Assembly: GCA_964400655.1 (NCBI GenBank) | Contig: CAYNVN010000162.1 | Span: 10,660-74,659, forward strand | Reading direction: 5' to 3' | From: B16-G9 sp964400655 | Lineage (GTDB): Bacteria > Bacteroidota > Bacteroidia > Bacteroidales > F082 | Length of the DNA stretch: 64,000 nucleotides | Shown: piece by piece, positions 25,500 to 35,673 of the stretch | Numbering within the stretch: the stretch's first letter is position 1 | How the letters are laid out: the number at the start of each line of letters is the position of its first letter | Notes under the pieces: model-generated | Seen by the model: only the letters and a program-made list of their open reading frames with translations | Databases searched by the model: none | What the model was told of the DNA's origin: nothing | Translations under genes and position numbers: made by a program

Positions 25500-27554
25500 C
25501 TATTTATTACCTTTTAAAATTACAATGTTTTTATCCGAAACAAGGTAATCCGGCAACATTCCGTTATCAATTACGGCAATTTTATAACCCTCTTCCCTTA
25601 ATTTTTGATACGTTTTTATTGAGGGAAGCTGCCGGTATGCTGCCGTAACATCAGTAAAAAACATAAACGGAATATTATAATTGCAACCGAACACAACATA
25701 ATCTTCAACACCGTCAATTTCACGGGGAAGGGTTTTAATAAAAGCCGTGGAACGAAGCTGGTTGTAAAAAACGCTCTCCTCATTCTTTTTCCACATGGTG
25801 TGATTTTCCTGAAATTTTTCTATATCAAGATTAAAGCCTGCCACAATACCAACCATTATGGTTGTATAAATAACCGAATGTATTTTTTTAGGCAAATATT
25901 GCCTGTTTAAAACAACCAGTTTGAAAAACCACTCCAGCACAACCCCAAACGAAAGAAAAACAATAAACGAAACACAAAAAGTAAAGGCAATCATTTTTGT
26001 TGCAGCAATCCCGAAAAACAGATAAACCAATAAAACAAAGGTCATTAATGCCGTTTTATAAACAGGATGTTTTATCCTGAAAAAAAGCAATATAACCGAG
26101 AAAAGCACAAAATAACCGCTGACATTGTAAATTTTGTCAAGTTTGCTAAAATGCCAGAAGAAGCCCCCGCCATGCCCCTCAACGGGAATAAAAAAGTGAC
26201 GGTTGTTAAATGCAAACTCATAATGGCTTTCCAGCGGAAAAGCATTTAAAATATAAATTTGCCAGGGAAGAAAAACAGCAACCGCTATTATCAGGCTTAT
26301 TAACAAATTAACATATTGCCGCCATTGCCTGCGGCGTTTATTTGAAAAAACGATTGACATCCCCCAGCCGGAAAATACCAGCAACCCCGTAAGCCACTTT
26401 ACCAGTACCGCGGCTCCTGCAAAAAGCCCGATAAGGATTATAAAATATTTTTTTCTCGATTCTTCAGCCGCTTCATACTCAATCCACGCCCAAATGCTTG
26501 CGGTAACATAAAACATAAAAGCAATGTCGTTGTGGTCGGTACTAATGCTTCCCGAAACAAATTCAACGGCAAAGTTTGCCGTGGCAAACAGTAAAGCGCC
26601 ATAAAATCCAACTGTTTTATTGATGGTGATTTTACCCATACGATAGATAAACAAAATAACCAGTGTTGACATGATTAATGAAGGCAACCTCAGGGCAAAG
26701 GTGTTAACACCGAATATTTTCATACTCAACGCCATTTGCCATAAAAAAAGGGGTTGTTTGTGCAGCCAGATATGAGTGCTAACCCAACTACGATAATCAT
26801 AGGGCAAAACCGGATTTTTAAACAGCATGGGGACAAAAGGATTGTCCATCATGTTTTTGGCAACCAGGGCATGAAACTGTTCGTCCCACAGATTAAGGTA
26901 GGGCGTTAACAATACAACAAACAGTCTTAAAAAAAATCCACCCGACAACAATAAAACAATGCTGGTTGTTTTATTTTCCCTGTACTGAAAAAGGACAAGA
27001 CTTACAAAAATAAAGAGGAGACCTGTTATTAAAGGTACCAACTGTGAAAACGTAAACCAGCTTTTCGGTTTTTCAGGAACAACCTTAAGGGTAAATGTAG
27101 CCGCACGATCAATGCTGTTCATATCGGCACGAAGCAGCGTATCGCTGTCGATACCCACAAATTTATTTACAAAATCGCTTTTTATAACAAACCTGTTGCC
27201 CTCAACCGGAATTAAGGAAAAAACCGTTGTAGTGTCAACCGACAGCGGAAGAGCCGTTAAAAGGTTGTTTTTACCGGCTTTACAACTAACAAAGGTAAAG
27301 CCGGTAGTTTGCAGGGCTACTTTATTACCGGGCAAAAACTCTACGGTAAAAGTTTCCCAGTCGCCCGCCTCTTTTCTGTTAGCAATAAGTCTGTTTTGTT
27401 TTTTTCTGTCGGCAGCAACATATAGGCCGTTGTTGGTTTGCAGATATACTTTTTGGCCATCGTCAATCCCCAAGCCACTTCTTTTTTTTCCTTCGCAACT
27501 GCTCAGAAAAATCAAAAAAAGTAGTGCCGTCAGTTGAAAAACGATCTTACGCAT
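25500..27554 (-). CDS. Lipoprotein-like fusion of a fascin-like beta-trefoil and a GT39-type membrane glycosyltransferase
   Basis: The 684-residue protein starts with a signal sequence and lipobox (LSSC at about residues 17-20). Residues about 30-155 look like a fascin-type beta-trefoil with three repeats (KVYLQTNNGLYVAADR, KVALQTTGFTFVSCKAG, RFVIKSDFVNKFVGID). From about residue 170 to the end there are 10 or more transmembrane helices of the ArnT/PMT (GT39, GT-C fold) type with the first-loop acidic pair in WDEQ (Asp about 224). GT39 enzymes transfer sugars from polyprenyl-phosphate donors to lipid A or proteins on the periplasmic face. The trefoil may bind carbohydrate or peptidoglycan. 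The gene is flanked by an envelope operon and a secreted protease, with a terminator-like stem before it. Confidence 0.82.
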   Translation of the reverse strand: MRKIVFQLTALLFLIFLSSCEGKKRSGLGIDDGQKVYLQTNNGLYVAADRKKQNRLIANRKEAGDWETFTVEFLPGNKVALQTTGFTFVSCKAGKNNLLTALPLSVDTTTVFSLIPVEGNRFVIKSDFVNKFVGIDSDTLLRADMNSIDRAATFTLKVVPEKPKSWFTFSQLVPLITGLLFIFVSLVLFQYRENKTTSIVLLLSGGFFLRLFVVLLTPYLNLWDEQFHALVAKNMMDNPFVPMLFKNPVLPYDYRSWVSTHIWLHKQPLFLWQMALSMKIFGVNTFALRLPSLIMSTLVILFIYRMGKITINKTVGFYGALLFATANFAVEFVSGSISTDHNDIAFMFYVTASIWAWIEYEAAEESRKKYFIILIGLFAGAAVLVKWLTGLLVFSGWGMSIVFSNKRRRQWRQYVNLLISLIIAVAVFLPWQIYILNAFPLESHYEFAFNNRHFFIPVEGHGGGFFWHFSKLDKIYNVSGYFVLFSVILLFFRIKHPVYKTALMTFVLLVYLFFGIAATKMIAFTFCVSFIVFLSFGVVLEWFFKLVVLNRQYLPKKIHSVIYTTIMVGIVAGFNLDIEKFQENHTMWKKNEESVFYNQLRSTAFIKTLPREIDGVEDYVVFGCNYNIPFMFFTDVTAAYRQLPSIKTYQKLREEGYKIAVIDNGMLPDYLVSDKNIVILKGNK

Positions 27555-27579
27555 TTTTGGGGCTGCTCTTTATGAAACA

Positions 27580-27607
27580 CCCCGAAGAATACAAATTTTC
27601 TCCGGGG
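27580..27607 (-). terminator. Terminator-like stem-loop after the PKD protease gene
   Basis: The arms at 27580-27589 and 27598-27607 pair over 10 bp with one G-U and an 8-nt loop. On the minus strand it lies 26 bases after the stop at 27633 but has only a weak T-run; on the plus strand ATTTTTATT follows. Confidence 0.5.
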
Positions 27608-27632
27608 CATTTTTATTATAAACTTTTAAACC

Positions 27633-30068
27633 TTATTTTACAATGGTAATTTGTCGGGTAACGGTTTTTATTCCGTCGTTAAGTTTGATAAAATAGTTTC
27701 CGTTGCTTAATGCTTTTAAATCTAACGTAATATGTTTATCGGATTTTGTAACCGGATATTTCCTTATCAGCTTACCAAATGAGTCAACCACTTCAATGGT
27801 TGCCGGTGTGTTACCGGTTGTGGCAAATTCAACAACAAACAAACCGTTACCGGGATTGGGAAAGATATGAAAATCGTGCGGGCCGTCAAACTCACCAATT
27901 CCCACCCAGTTAACATGAATATACTCCTCTTTTATAAGGCTGTCGCTTCCGGCTTCGTTGGAAGCAACCAGTTTAACGTTGTAGCTACCGCCTTCGGGGT
28001 AAACAATTCCCTGCGGATTTTGTTCGGTGGAGGTTTCGGGAGTTCCGCCGTCAAATGTCCAATGCCATGTATCGGGATCATTGGTTGAGAGATCGGTAAA
28101 ATTAACCGATTCGCCCTGCATGATGGTATTGTTATCCGCCTCGAAATCAACCACCGGTACCTGTGCCGTCGTACAGGTAATGTAACCGGTTTTTACAATG
28201 GTATCACTACCACCGTTGTTGGTGGCTACCAGTTTTACATTGTAAACACCCGCCGTGCTGTATCGTACAATGGGTTCCTGAACCGTGGATGTGGAGGGTG
28301 AACCGCCTTCAAACTCCCAGTTCCAGCTGTTTGGGTCGCCGGTTGACTCATCATAAAAATGAACTTTATTACCCGGAGCTACAACGGTTATGTCTGATGA
28401 AAAGTCAGCCACCGGAGCAGGCATGGGAACAACATGAATGTATGCGGTTTTTGTTTCGGTATCGGTACCATCGCCGTTGGTAACGGTTAGTGTTACATCA
28501 AAATAGCCGGTATCGCTGTACACCGTGTAAGGATTTCTTTCGTCCGAAGTATCGGGCTCCCCGCCCGGAAACTGCCAGTCCCAGATATAAATTTCAGGGC
28601 CTGACAAATCGGTAAAGAAAACCGTATCGGTTTGCATTACGGTGGTTGTATCAGCTTCAAAATCGCAGGTGGGCAAAATGGTTTTCCACGATACGCCTCC
28701 CAGCTTTTCGTAACCTTTGTTATTGGGATCGAGCCAGTCCTTTAAACGGTGAGCCGAAGTGGTTCCGTTTTGATCCCACGAATACCATATTTTTCCATAA
28801 TAGGCAGGGGAGGGGTTGGTACAGCTGTTCGAGGCGTAACCTCCGGTAAGATCGCCCACAATACGTCCGTACTGGTCGAAAATGGGAGAACCTGAAGAGC
28901 CGCCCTGCATAATCGACTTCCCGTTTTTGGTTTCGGCCCAAACAATTTTCCAGTGCGAAGGCAAGCCATTCCAGAATGTTGACGATTGAATGGGCGTTTT
29001 ATAGGTCGATATTTTTTTAATATCTCCGGCCGGGTGATGAATACCCACTCCGCTGTCGGCCTCAACATTTGAGTTGGTACGGTTCCAGCCGCTGTAAAAC
29101 ACATCATAAATCTGCGGAATGCTATTGTTCAGCTCCACAAGATAAAAGTCGGAGCCGGCATCAGCAGCCGAAGCATCGTTGGCTTTGAGCTGACAGCCAT
29201 TCATGGTATTGTAGTTGGAGGTTGTTCCGTTACAGGTACTTGCCTGATAATTAAAGTAAAAAACCCACTGGTTCATATCTCCGGCACTGGACCCTTCGCC
29301 GCAGTGTGCAGCTGTAAGAAAATAGGGGGTTCTGTCGTTTTCGGTATTATTGATAAGCCCGCCCGAGCACCAGTAGTAGTTAAAACCTATTTTAATGGAA
29401 ATACGGGCAACGCTTTTTATCTGGTTTTCCCAGTTGTCTCCCTCTTCGCAGGCAACGTTAATCATACACCACCATGAGCTTCTATCCTGTTTGAACATAA
29501 AATCGATATCGCGGTAGGCATAAGCCAGTTCGGAAATATGGATTCTCGGTTTGTCGGTAACTCCTGCCGGCTGATGATACTCAAGTGTCACCCTGTCGCC
29601 CTGAACAAACTGAGTTGAAAAAAGGTGGCTTTCGGGATTGTTATCACTGGTATAAGCTCCGAGTATCTGTTTTTTATCGCCATTGTACAAAAAAAGTTCG
29701 GTTCCTTCGGGAAGGAAAAAATCATCGTAATAAACACCAAGCGCCAAAGCACCGGGTACATAAAGCTGTGCTCTTAAAATTTTACTTCCATCGGGGAGGG
29801 TAGTCCATTTACCGATACTCCCCAGCGCTTTGTTTACCATTACCGAAACACCCATCCGGCGTGGCCCGGGACCTCCGGCTGCTTCGTCAAATTTATCTTC
29901 CAGTATAATTTCTTCCATATCGGGCTGAGACAGTTCAACAACGGGATAATCATCATCCATCTGAAAAATTATTCCGGGAGGGGTGCCGCCCTGACTGATT
30001 TGCGCCTGACTTTGAAACGTAAATGCCGTTGCAATAACGATTGCCAGCAAAAGGGTAATTCTTTTCAT
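27633..30068 (-). CDS. Secreted lysyl-endopeptidase-like serine protease with PKD repeats and T9SS type A domain
   Basis: This 811-residue protein has a signal peptide (about 1-22, ending SQAQ), a prodomain, and a trypsin-fold domain resembling Achromobacter-type lysyl endopeptidase. The triad is visible: His255 in AAHC, Asp307 in AGSDFYLVEL and Ser394 in GGSSGSP. Three PKD domains follow at about 470-735 (each with the W-F/Y-G and YxxxGxYxVxL pattern), then a type A T9SS sorting domain (FPNPGNGLFVVEF to the C-terminus). It should be exported to the cell surface or medium and cleave after basic residues; specificity is inferred from the family. It has its own good promoter. Confidence 0.9.
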   Translation of the reverse strand: MKRITLLLAIVIATAFTFQSQAQISQGGTPPGIIFQMDDDYPVVELSQPDMEEIILEDKFDEAAGGPGPRRMGVSVMVNKALGSIGKWTTLPDGSKILRAQLYVPGALALGVYYDDFFLPEGTELFLYNGDKKQILGAYTSDNNPESHLFSTQFVQGDRVTLEYHQPAGVTDKPRIHISELAYAYRDIDFMFKQDRSSWWCMINVACEEGDNWENQIKSVARISIKIGFNYYWCSGGLINNTENDRTPYFLTAAHCGEGSSAGDMNQWVFYFNYQASTCNGTTSNYNTMNGCQLKANDASAADAGSDFYLVELNNSIPQIYDVFYSGWNRTNSNVEADSGVGIHHPAGDIKKISTYKTPIQSSTFWNGLPSHWKIVWAETKNGKSIMQGGSSGSPIFDQYGRIVGDLTGGYASNSCTNPSPAYYGKIWYSWDQNGTTSAHRLKDWLDPNNKGYEKLGGVSWKTILPTCDFEADTTTVMQTDTVFFTDLSGPEIYIWDWQFPGGEPDTSDERNPYTVYSDTGYFDVTLTVTNGDGTDTETKTAYIHVVPMPAPVADFSSDITVVAPGNKVHFYDESTGDPNSWNWEFEGGSPSTSTVQEPIVRYSTAGVYNVKLVATNNGGSDTIVKTGYITCTTAQVPVVDFEADNNTIMQGESVNFTDLSTNDPDTWHWTFDGGTPETSTEQNPQGIVYPEGGSYNVKLVASNEAGSDSLIKEEYIHVNWVGIGEFDGPHDFHIFPNPGNGLFVVEFATTGNTPATIEVVDSFGKLIRKYPVTKSDKHITLDLKALSNGNYFIKLNDGIKTVTRQITIVK

Positions 30069-30105
30069 TTTAAGGGTTTTGTAAAAAATTAAAAAAAAAC
30101 GATGC

Positions 30106-30134
30106 CAAAGTTAATGATTAATTTAAAGGTTCAA
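30106..30134 (-). promoter_or_regulatory. Promoter of the PKD protease gene
   Basis: On the minus strand TAACTTTG (30113-30106) is preceded after 18 bases by TTG (30134-30132), a good match to the Bacteroidota -33/-7 consensus, 38 bases upstream of the ATG at 30068. Confidence 0.7.
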
Positions 30135-30236
30135 ATTTTTTGCGGCAGATTTTCGGCCATACCAATCCCGGCTGTGCCAAACCTTAGCACACATTAATAA
30201 ACATTTACCAAATTAACACCTTAAAAACAAAAGCGA

Positions 30237-32792
30237 TTACTTCTGTGCTTTCTTTCTCGCCTTGGAAACTTTTATTTTAATGTCCTCTTTTTTACTGTCG
30301 TAACCAACGGTAACCGTATCTCCTTCGGCAAGGGATGTTTTAATGATCTCTTCCGCCAACTGGTCTTCTATATATTTTTGAATGGCACGTTTCAACGGAC
30401 GGGCACCGTAATTCTCATCCCAGCCCCGTTCGGCAATAAAATCTTTGGCCTTGGCCGTAAGTTTGATTTTATAACCCATTTTATTCATCCTGTCGTAAAG
30501 GTTAGACAGTTCAATATCAATGATCTTATGGATGGCATCCCTTTCAAGCGAATCGAAGATTACCACGTCGTCAATTCTGTTAAGAAATTCGGGTGCAAAG
30601 GCTCTTTTCAGCGCATTTTCGATAACTCCCGTGGTGTGGCTTGCTTTGCTTGCCTTTCGGGCCGATGTACTGAAACCAACTCCCTGTCCGAAATCCTTTA
30701 ACTGGCGCGAACCGATGTTGGAGGTCATTATGATTATGGTATTCTTAAAATCGACCTTGCGGCCAAAGCTGTCGGTTAACACGCCATCGTCAAGCACTTG
30801 TAACAACAGGTGAAAAACATCGGGGTGTGCTTTTTCAATTTCATCCAGCAAAATAATAGAGTAGGGGCGACGGCGTACTTTTTCGGTAAGCTGACCGCCC
30901 TCTTCGTATCCCACATATCCGGGAGGCGCTCCCACAAGCCGCGAAACGGCAAATTTTTCCATATATTCACTCATATCAATTCTGATGAGTGCATCCTCCG
31001 AATCAAACATATAATTTGCCAAACGCTTGGCCAGATAGGTTTTACCGACTCCGGTAGGCCCAAGGAAAATAAACGAACCGATGGGTTTATTGGGGTCTTT
31101 CAACCCGGCACGGTTACGGCGTATGGCCTTAACAATTTTTTTAATGGCATCATTTTGACCGATAACCTCTTTTTGCAGCTCGGTTTCCATGCTGATTAAG
31201 CGTTGGCTTTCGCTTTGGGCTATATTGGTAAGCGGAATACCGGTCATCATGGCAACAACCTCGGCAACATTTTCTTCGCTTACCACTTCACGATTAATCA
31301 TCGCCTCCTCTTCCCAGCGGCGTTTGGCTTTTGCCAGCTCGTCGATATATCTTCGTTCAATGTCCCTGAACTGTGCCGCCTCTTCAAACTTCTGGGCTTT
31401 AATGGCATTTGTTTTTTTCAGCTTGATCTCTTCAATGGAGTTTTCAAGATTGATGATTACCGAAGGAACATGGATGTTTGAAATATGAACCCTTGCACCG
31501 GCTTCATCCAAAGCATCAATGGCCTTATCGGGCAGATAGCGGTCGCTGATATAACGATCGGTTAACGAAACACAGGCCTTAATGGCTTCGTCGGTATATT
31601 TAACAAGGTGATGATCCTCGTACTTTTGTTTGATATTGGTTAAAATATGGATGGTTTCATCGGGTGTGGTGGGGTCAACCAGTATTTTCTGGAACCTTCT
31701 TTCCAGCGCGCCGTCCTTTTCGATATACTGACGGTATTCATCCAGTGTGGTGGCACCGATAACCTGAAGCTCACCACGCGCCAGTGCCGGTTTAAACATA
31801 TTGGAGGCATCCAGCGAACCCGAGGCGTTTCCGGCACCTACAATGGTATGCAACTCGTCGATAAACAGAATGATATCGGGATTTTTGGTCAGTTCATTAA
31901 GAACCGCTTTCATCCGTTCTTCAAACTGTCCGCGGTATTTGGTTCCGGCCACCAGCGAGGCAAGATCGAGGGTAATGATCCGTTTATCAAAAAGCGCCCT
32001 CGAAACTTTTCGCTGAACAATACGCAGCGCCAGTCCTTCGGCAATGGCCGATTTACCAACGCCGGGTTCACCTATTAATATGGGGTTATTCTTTTTACGG
32101 CGACTCAATATCTGTGCAATGCGTTCCAGCTCTTTTTCACGGCCCACAATAGGGTCGAGGCGATCCTCTTCGGCAGCTCTTGTTAAATCGCGGCCAAAAT
32201 TGTCGAGAACCGGAGTTTTCGATTTTGACTCACCTTTTTTACCCGGTTTTGAGAAGGATTTTTTTCCTGCAGAAGAGTCTTCCACATCTTCCGGAAATTC
32301 GGCTTTAATATCTTTATCTTCTTTTTTAGTCATCTGATTGCCCAAATCCTGATTTTCTTTTACCAGTTCATTTACTTCACTCCTTACCATATCGTAGGTA
32401 ACGCCCTGTTTTTTTAGTTTCGATGTTACCAAATTGTTTTCATCTTTTAAAATAGCGAGTAACAAATGTTCGGTTCCTATCAATTCGCTGTTAAAAACTT
32501 TTGCTTCGAGATAGGTAATTTTTAACGCTTTTTCGGCCTGTTTCACCAACGGAATGTTTTCGGTATCGCCGTTTAAACTCACCGGCGTTTTAATGGCATC
32601 TTCCAATTCCGTTTTAAATTCTTTCAAATCAACCCTGAAATACTGAAGAATTTTTGCGGCCATTCCTTCGCCTTCCCGAATGATTCCCAATAACAAATGT
32701 TCCAGTCCGATATAATTATTTCCCAGTCTTACAGCTTCCTCACGGCTATAGGTCAATACATCCTTTACACGTTGTGAGAATTTTGCTTCCAT
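30237..32792 (-). CDS. clpC: ATP-dependent Clp protease ATP-binding subunit ClpC
   Basis: This 851-residue AAA+ unfoldase delivers substrates to ClpP. It has two ClpN repeats (about 1-145), a charged linker, AAA domain 1 with Walker A GEPGVGKSA, a UVR-type middle motif (KAQKFEEAAQFRDIERRY), and AAA domain 2 with GPTGVGKTY and GYVGYEEGGQLTE. The GVGF-type loop expected to dock on ClpP is present (QGVGFSTS). Domain order and length fit ClpC rather than ClpA or ClpB. It is monocistronic and divergent from gyrA. Confidence 0.95.
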   Translation of the reverse strand: MEAKFSQRVKDVLTYSREEAVRLGNNYIGLEHLLLGIIREGEGMAAKILQYFRVDLKEFKTELEDAIKTPVSLNGDTENIPLVKQAEKALKITYLEAKVFNSELIGTEHLLLAILKDENNLVTSKLKKQGVTYDMVRSEVNELVKENQDLGNQMTKKEDKDIKAEFPEDVEDSSAGKKSFSKPGKKGESKSKTPVLDNFGRDLTRAAEEDRLDPIVGREKELERIAQILSRRKKNNPILIGEPGVGKSAIAEGLALRIVQRKVSRALFDKRIITLDLASLVAGTKYRGQFEERMKAVLNELTKNPDIILFIDELHTIVGAGNASGSLDASNMFKPALARGELQVIGATTLDEYRQYIEKDGALERRFQKILVDPTTPDETIHILTNIKQKYEDHHLVKYTDEAIKACVSLTDRYISDRYLPDKAIDALDEAGARVHISNIHVPSVIINLENSIEEIKLKKTNAIKAQKFEEAAQFRDIERRYIDELAKAKRRWEEEAMINREVVSEENVAEVVAMMTGIPLTNIAQSESQRLISMETELQKEVIGQNDAIKKIVKAIRRNRAGLKDPNKPIGSFIFLGPTGVGKTYLAKRLANYMFDSEDALIRIDMSEYMEKFAVSRLVGAPPGYVGYEEGGQLTEKVRRRPYSIILLDEIEKAHPDVFHLLLQVLDDGVLTDSFGRKVDFKNTIIIMTSNIGSRQLKDFGQGVGFSTSARKASKASHTTGVIENALKRAFAPEFLNRIDDVVIFDSLERDAIHKIIDIELSNLYDRMNKMGYKIKLTAKAKDFIAERGWDENYGARPLKRAIQKYIEDQLAEEIIKTSLAEGDTVTVGYDSKKEDIKIKVSKARKKAQK

Positions 32793-32816
32793 ATAAATAT
32801 CCTTTCAATTTTTTTG

Positions 32817-32824
32817 CAAAAATA
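32817..32824 (-). promoter_or_regulatory. -7 element of the clpC promoter
   Basis: On the minus strand TATTTTTG matches TAnnTTTG, 25 bases upstream of the clpC ATG. The expected -33 position is T-rich without a clear TTG. Confidence 0.5.
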
Positions 32825-33049
32825 AGCATAAGGTAAATGCCATAAACATAATTACCTCTCCACGGCAATTTTTTCTTTTATCAAAGATAATACCATTCAC
32901 ATAATGCAGATGTTACAAGTTGCAATTTTGTACACAGAATCCTGTTAATATTATATACCCGTTTAAGGTAGTGTTTTATTAGAAAGTTTTTGTATTTTCG
33001 TCGCCTGACTATTAAAAATATACAAGACTAATAAATAAGGAGTTAAGGA

Positions 33050-35593
33050 ATGGATAGCGTATTTGAAGGGGAAAGAATAGTAAAGGTCAAGATTGAGAAT
33101 CAGATGAAATCGGCCTATATCGACTATTCTATGTCGGTTATTGTTTCAAGAGCACTGCCCGATGTGCGAGACGGATTTAAACCTGTACACCGCAGGGTGT
33201 TGTTTGGAATGCATGAACTGGGTGTTTATTCAAACCGGCCTTATAAAAAATCGGCCAGAATCGTAGGGGAAGTGCTTGGTAAGTACCACCCGCATGGCGA
33301 CTCGTCGGTGTACGATACCATGGTACGTATGGCCCAGGACTGGTCGTTGCGGTATCCGCTGGTTGAAGGACAGGGAAACTTTGGTTCGGTTGACGGCGAC
33401 AGCCCGGCAGCCATGCGTTATACCGAGGTAAGATTGCAAAAAATTGCCGAAGAGATGCTGGTGGACCTTGACAAGGAAACCGTTGAATTTCAAAATAACT
33501 TTGATGACAGTTTACAGGAGCCAACGGTATTGCCAACCCAGATACCAAACCTGCTAATTAACGGAGCATCGGGTATTGCCGTGGGAATGGCAACCAATAT
33601 AGCACCCCACAACCTTTCGGAAGTAATCGACGGCATTATTGCTTACATCGACGACAGGGAAATAACCATTGCCGATTTGATGCAATACATCAAGGCTCCC
33701 GATTTTCCGACCGGAGCCATTATTTACGGCTACGAAGGTGTAAAATCGGCCTTTGAAACGGGTAGGGGCAGGGTGCTGATGCGCGCTGAAATTCAGGTTG
33801 AAGAGCTGCCGTCAGGTCGTGAACGGCTAATTGTAACGTCGCTTCCCTATCAGGTTAACAAAGCCGAAATGATACGCAAAACCGCTGATCTTATCAACGA
33901 GAAAAAACTGGATGGTATCAGCGACATCAGGGATGAGTCGGACCGTAACGGTATGAGAATCGTTTATGAGCTTAAAAAAGATGCGCTTTCAAGTATTGTT
34001 ATTAACAAACTGTACAAAATGACGGCGTTACAAAGCTCTTTCAGTGTTAATAACATTGCACTGGTTAACGGCCGTCCCGAAATGCTTAACCTCAAAGACC
34101 TTATTCATCACTTTGTAGAGCATCGCCACGAAGTGGTTGTAAGAAGAACCCAATATGATTTAAGAGAAGCCGAGAAAAAAGCCCACATATTAACCGGATT
34201 ACTGATTGCACTTGACAATCTGGATGAGGTGATTGCGCTTATCCGCGCATCAAAAACACCCGAAGAGGCCCGGAACGGCCTGATGGAACGATTCAACCTG
34301 TCAGAAATTCAGGCACGCGCCATCCTCGATATGCGTCTGCAAAAACTCACCGGTCTTGAAAGGGACAAAATTAAAATCGAATACGAAGAGTTGATGAAGC
34401 TCATCGATCACCTTAAAGATATTCTTGACAATTTCGATTTGCGCATGGATATTATTAAAAAGGAGTTGCTTCGTATTAAAGAAAAATACGGCGATGAGCG
34501 CCGGTCAACCATTGTTTACACGGCCGAAGATATCCGTATGGAAGATGTTATTCCTGACGAACCGGTAGTAGTAACCATTTCGAGGATGGGCTATATAAAA
34601 AGGACTCCTTTAACCGAGTTCAGGGTGCAAAACAGGGGAGGACGCGGCTCAAGAGGCAGTGTTACACGCGATGAAGATTTTCTGGAACACCTGTTTGTGG
34701 CCACCAACCACAACTATATGCTGTTCTTTACCGAAAAGGGGAAAGTTTACTGGCTGCGGGTATTTGAAATTCCCGAAGGCACCAAAACCTCCAAAGGCAG
34801 GGCAATTCAAAATCTGATTCAAATTGATCCGGAAGATACGGTTAAGGCATATATCAATGTGAAAGACCTTACCGACGAAACGTATATCAACAGCCACTAC
34901 ATTATACTTGCCAGCAAAAAGGGCATCATCAAAAAAACAACACTGGAAGCCTATTCGCGTCCCCGCACCAACGGTATCAATGCCATAACCATTAAAGAAG
35001 GGGATGAGCTGCTTGAAGCAAAAATGACCAGCGGTAACAGCGAAATCCTGCTTGCAGCAAGGTCGGGGAGGGCAATCCGCTTTCCTGAAGAAAAGGTCAG
35101 GCCCATGGGCAGAACCGCTGCAGGAGTGCGCGGCATAAAACTGGCTTCGGACGAGGACGAAGTAGTTGGTATGGTCTGCATTGACGATCCCGACATGAAC
35201 GTCCTGGTTGTTTCGGAAAAAGGCTACGGTAAACGCTCAAAATTAGACGATTACCGAATAACCAACCGCGGAGGAAAAGGGGTTAAAACCTTAAATATAT
35301 CCGAAAAAACAGGTTCTCTTATCGCCATAAAAGGCGTTACCGATAACGATGACCTGATGATTATTAACAAATCGGGCATAACCATCCGTATGTCGGTTTC
35401 CGACCTTCGGGTAATGGGCAGGGCAACACAGGGTGTGCGGCTTATTAAACTTCAGGAAGATGACGAAATTGCAGCTGTTGCCAAAGTAGAAATCAGTAAC
35501 GAAGAAAAGGAATTACTTGATGACGAGAAAAATGAAAACGACAACCAGACCGACAGTAATACTGACACAGAGAATGTTGAGCCGAATAATTAG
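33050..35593 (+). CDS. gyrA: DNA gyrase subunit A
   Basis: This 847-residue protein is the breakage-reunion subunit of gyrase. The catalytic tyrosine is Tyr124 in AAMRYTE. The quinolone-determining region reads GKYHPHGDSSVYD, with Ser85 and Asp89 at the positions equivalent to E. coli Ser83 and Asp87, so no common resistance change is present. A GyrA-box-like QNRGGRG and six beta-pinwheel blades follow. The C-terminal tail after about residue 815 is highly acidic and Asn-rich. It has features of GyrA rather than ParC (tail length and GyrA box). Confidence 0.95.
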   Translation: MDSVFEGERIVKVKIENQMKSAYIDYSMSVIVSRALPDVRDGFKPVHRRVLFGMHELGVYSNRPYKKSARIVGEVLGKYHPHGDSSVYDTMVRMAQDWSLRYPLVEGQGNFGSVDGDSPAAMRYTEVRLQKIAEEMLVDLDKETVEFQNNFDDSLQEPTVLPTQIPNLLINGASGIAVGMATNIAPHNLSEVIDGIIAYIDDREITIADLMQYIKAPDFPTGAIIYGYEGVKSAFETGRGRVLMRAEIQVEELPSGRERLIVTSLPYQVNKAEMIRKTADLINEKKLDGISDIRDESDRNGMRIVYELKKDALSSIVINKLYKMTALQSSFSVNNIALVNGRPEMLNLKDLIHHFVEHRHEVVVRRTQYDLREAEKKAHILTGLLIALDNLDEVIALIRASKTPEEARNGLMERFNLSEIQARAILDMRLQKLTGLERDKIKIEYEELMKLIDHLKDILDNFDLRMDIIKKELLRIKEKYGDERRSTIVYTAEDIRMEDVIPDEPVVVTISRMGYIKRTPLTEFRVQNRGGRGSRGSVTRDEDFLEHLFVATNHNYMLFFTEKGKVYWLRVFEIPEGTKTSKGRAIQNLIQIDPEDTVKAYINVKDLTDETYINSHYIILASKKGIIKKTTLEAYSRPRTNGINAITIKEGDELLEAKMTSGNSEILLAARSGRAIRFPEEKVRPMGRTAAGVRGIKLASDEDEVVGMVCIDDPDMNVLVVSEKGYGKRSKLDDYRITNRGGKGVKTLNISEKTGSLIAIKGVTDNDDLMIINKSGITIRMSVSDLRVMGRATQGVRLIKLQEDDEIAAVAKVEISNEEKELLDDEKNENDNQTDSNTDTENVEPNN

Positions 35594-35640
35594 AAGTAAT
35601 ATAAACAAAACGGGGCAATGGCCCGGTATTTGTTATTAAA

Positions 35641-35648
35641 TATCTTTG
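35641..35648 (+). promoter_or_regulatory. -7 element upstream of the TPR gene
   Basis: TATCTTTG matches TAnnTTTG and lies 25 bases before the ATG at 35674. No TTG was found at the expected -33 distance. Confidence 0.45.
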
Positions 35649-35673
35649 CATACACATTTTAATAAATAAAACC

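Noticed and set aside
33290..33330. Possible quinolone-resistance change in GyrA
   Set aside because: Ser85 and Asp89 keep the sensitive residues at the two main positions.
35606..35632. GGGC/GCCC stem after gyrA
   Set aside because: Only four core pairs with interrupted flanking pairs and no following T-run; not convincing as a terminator.
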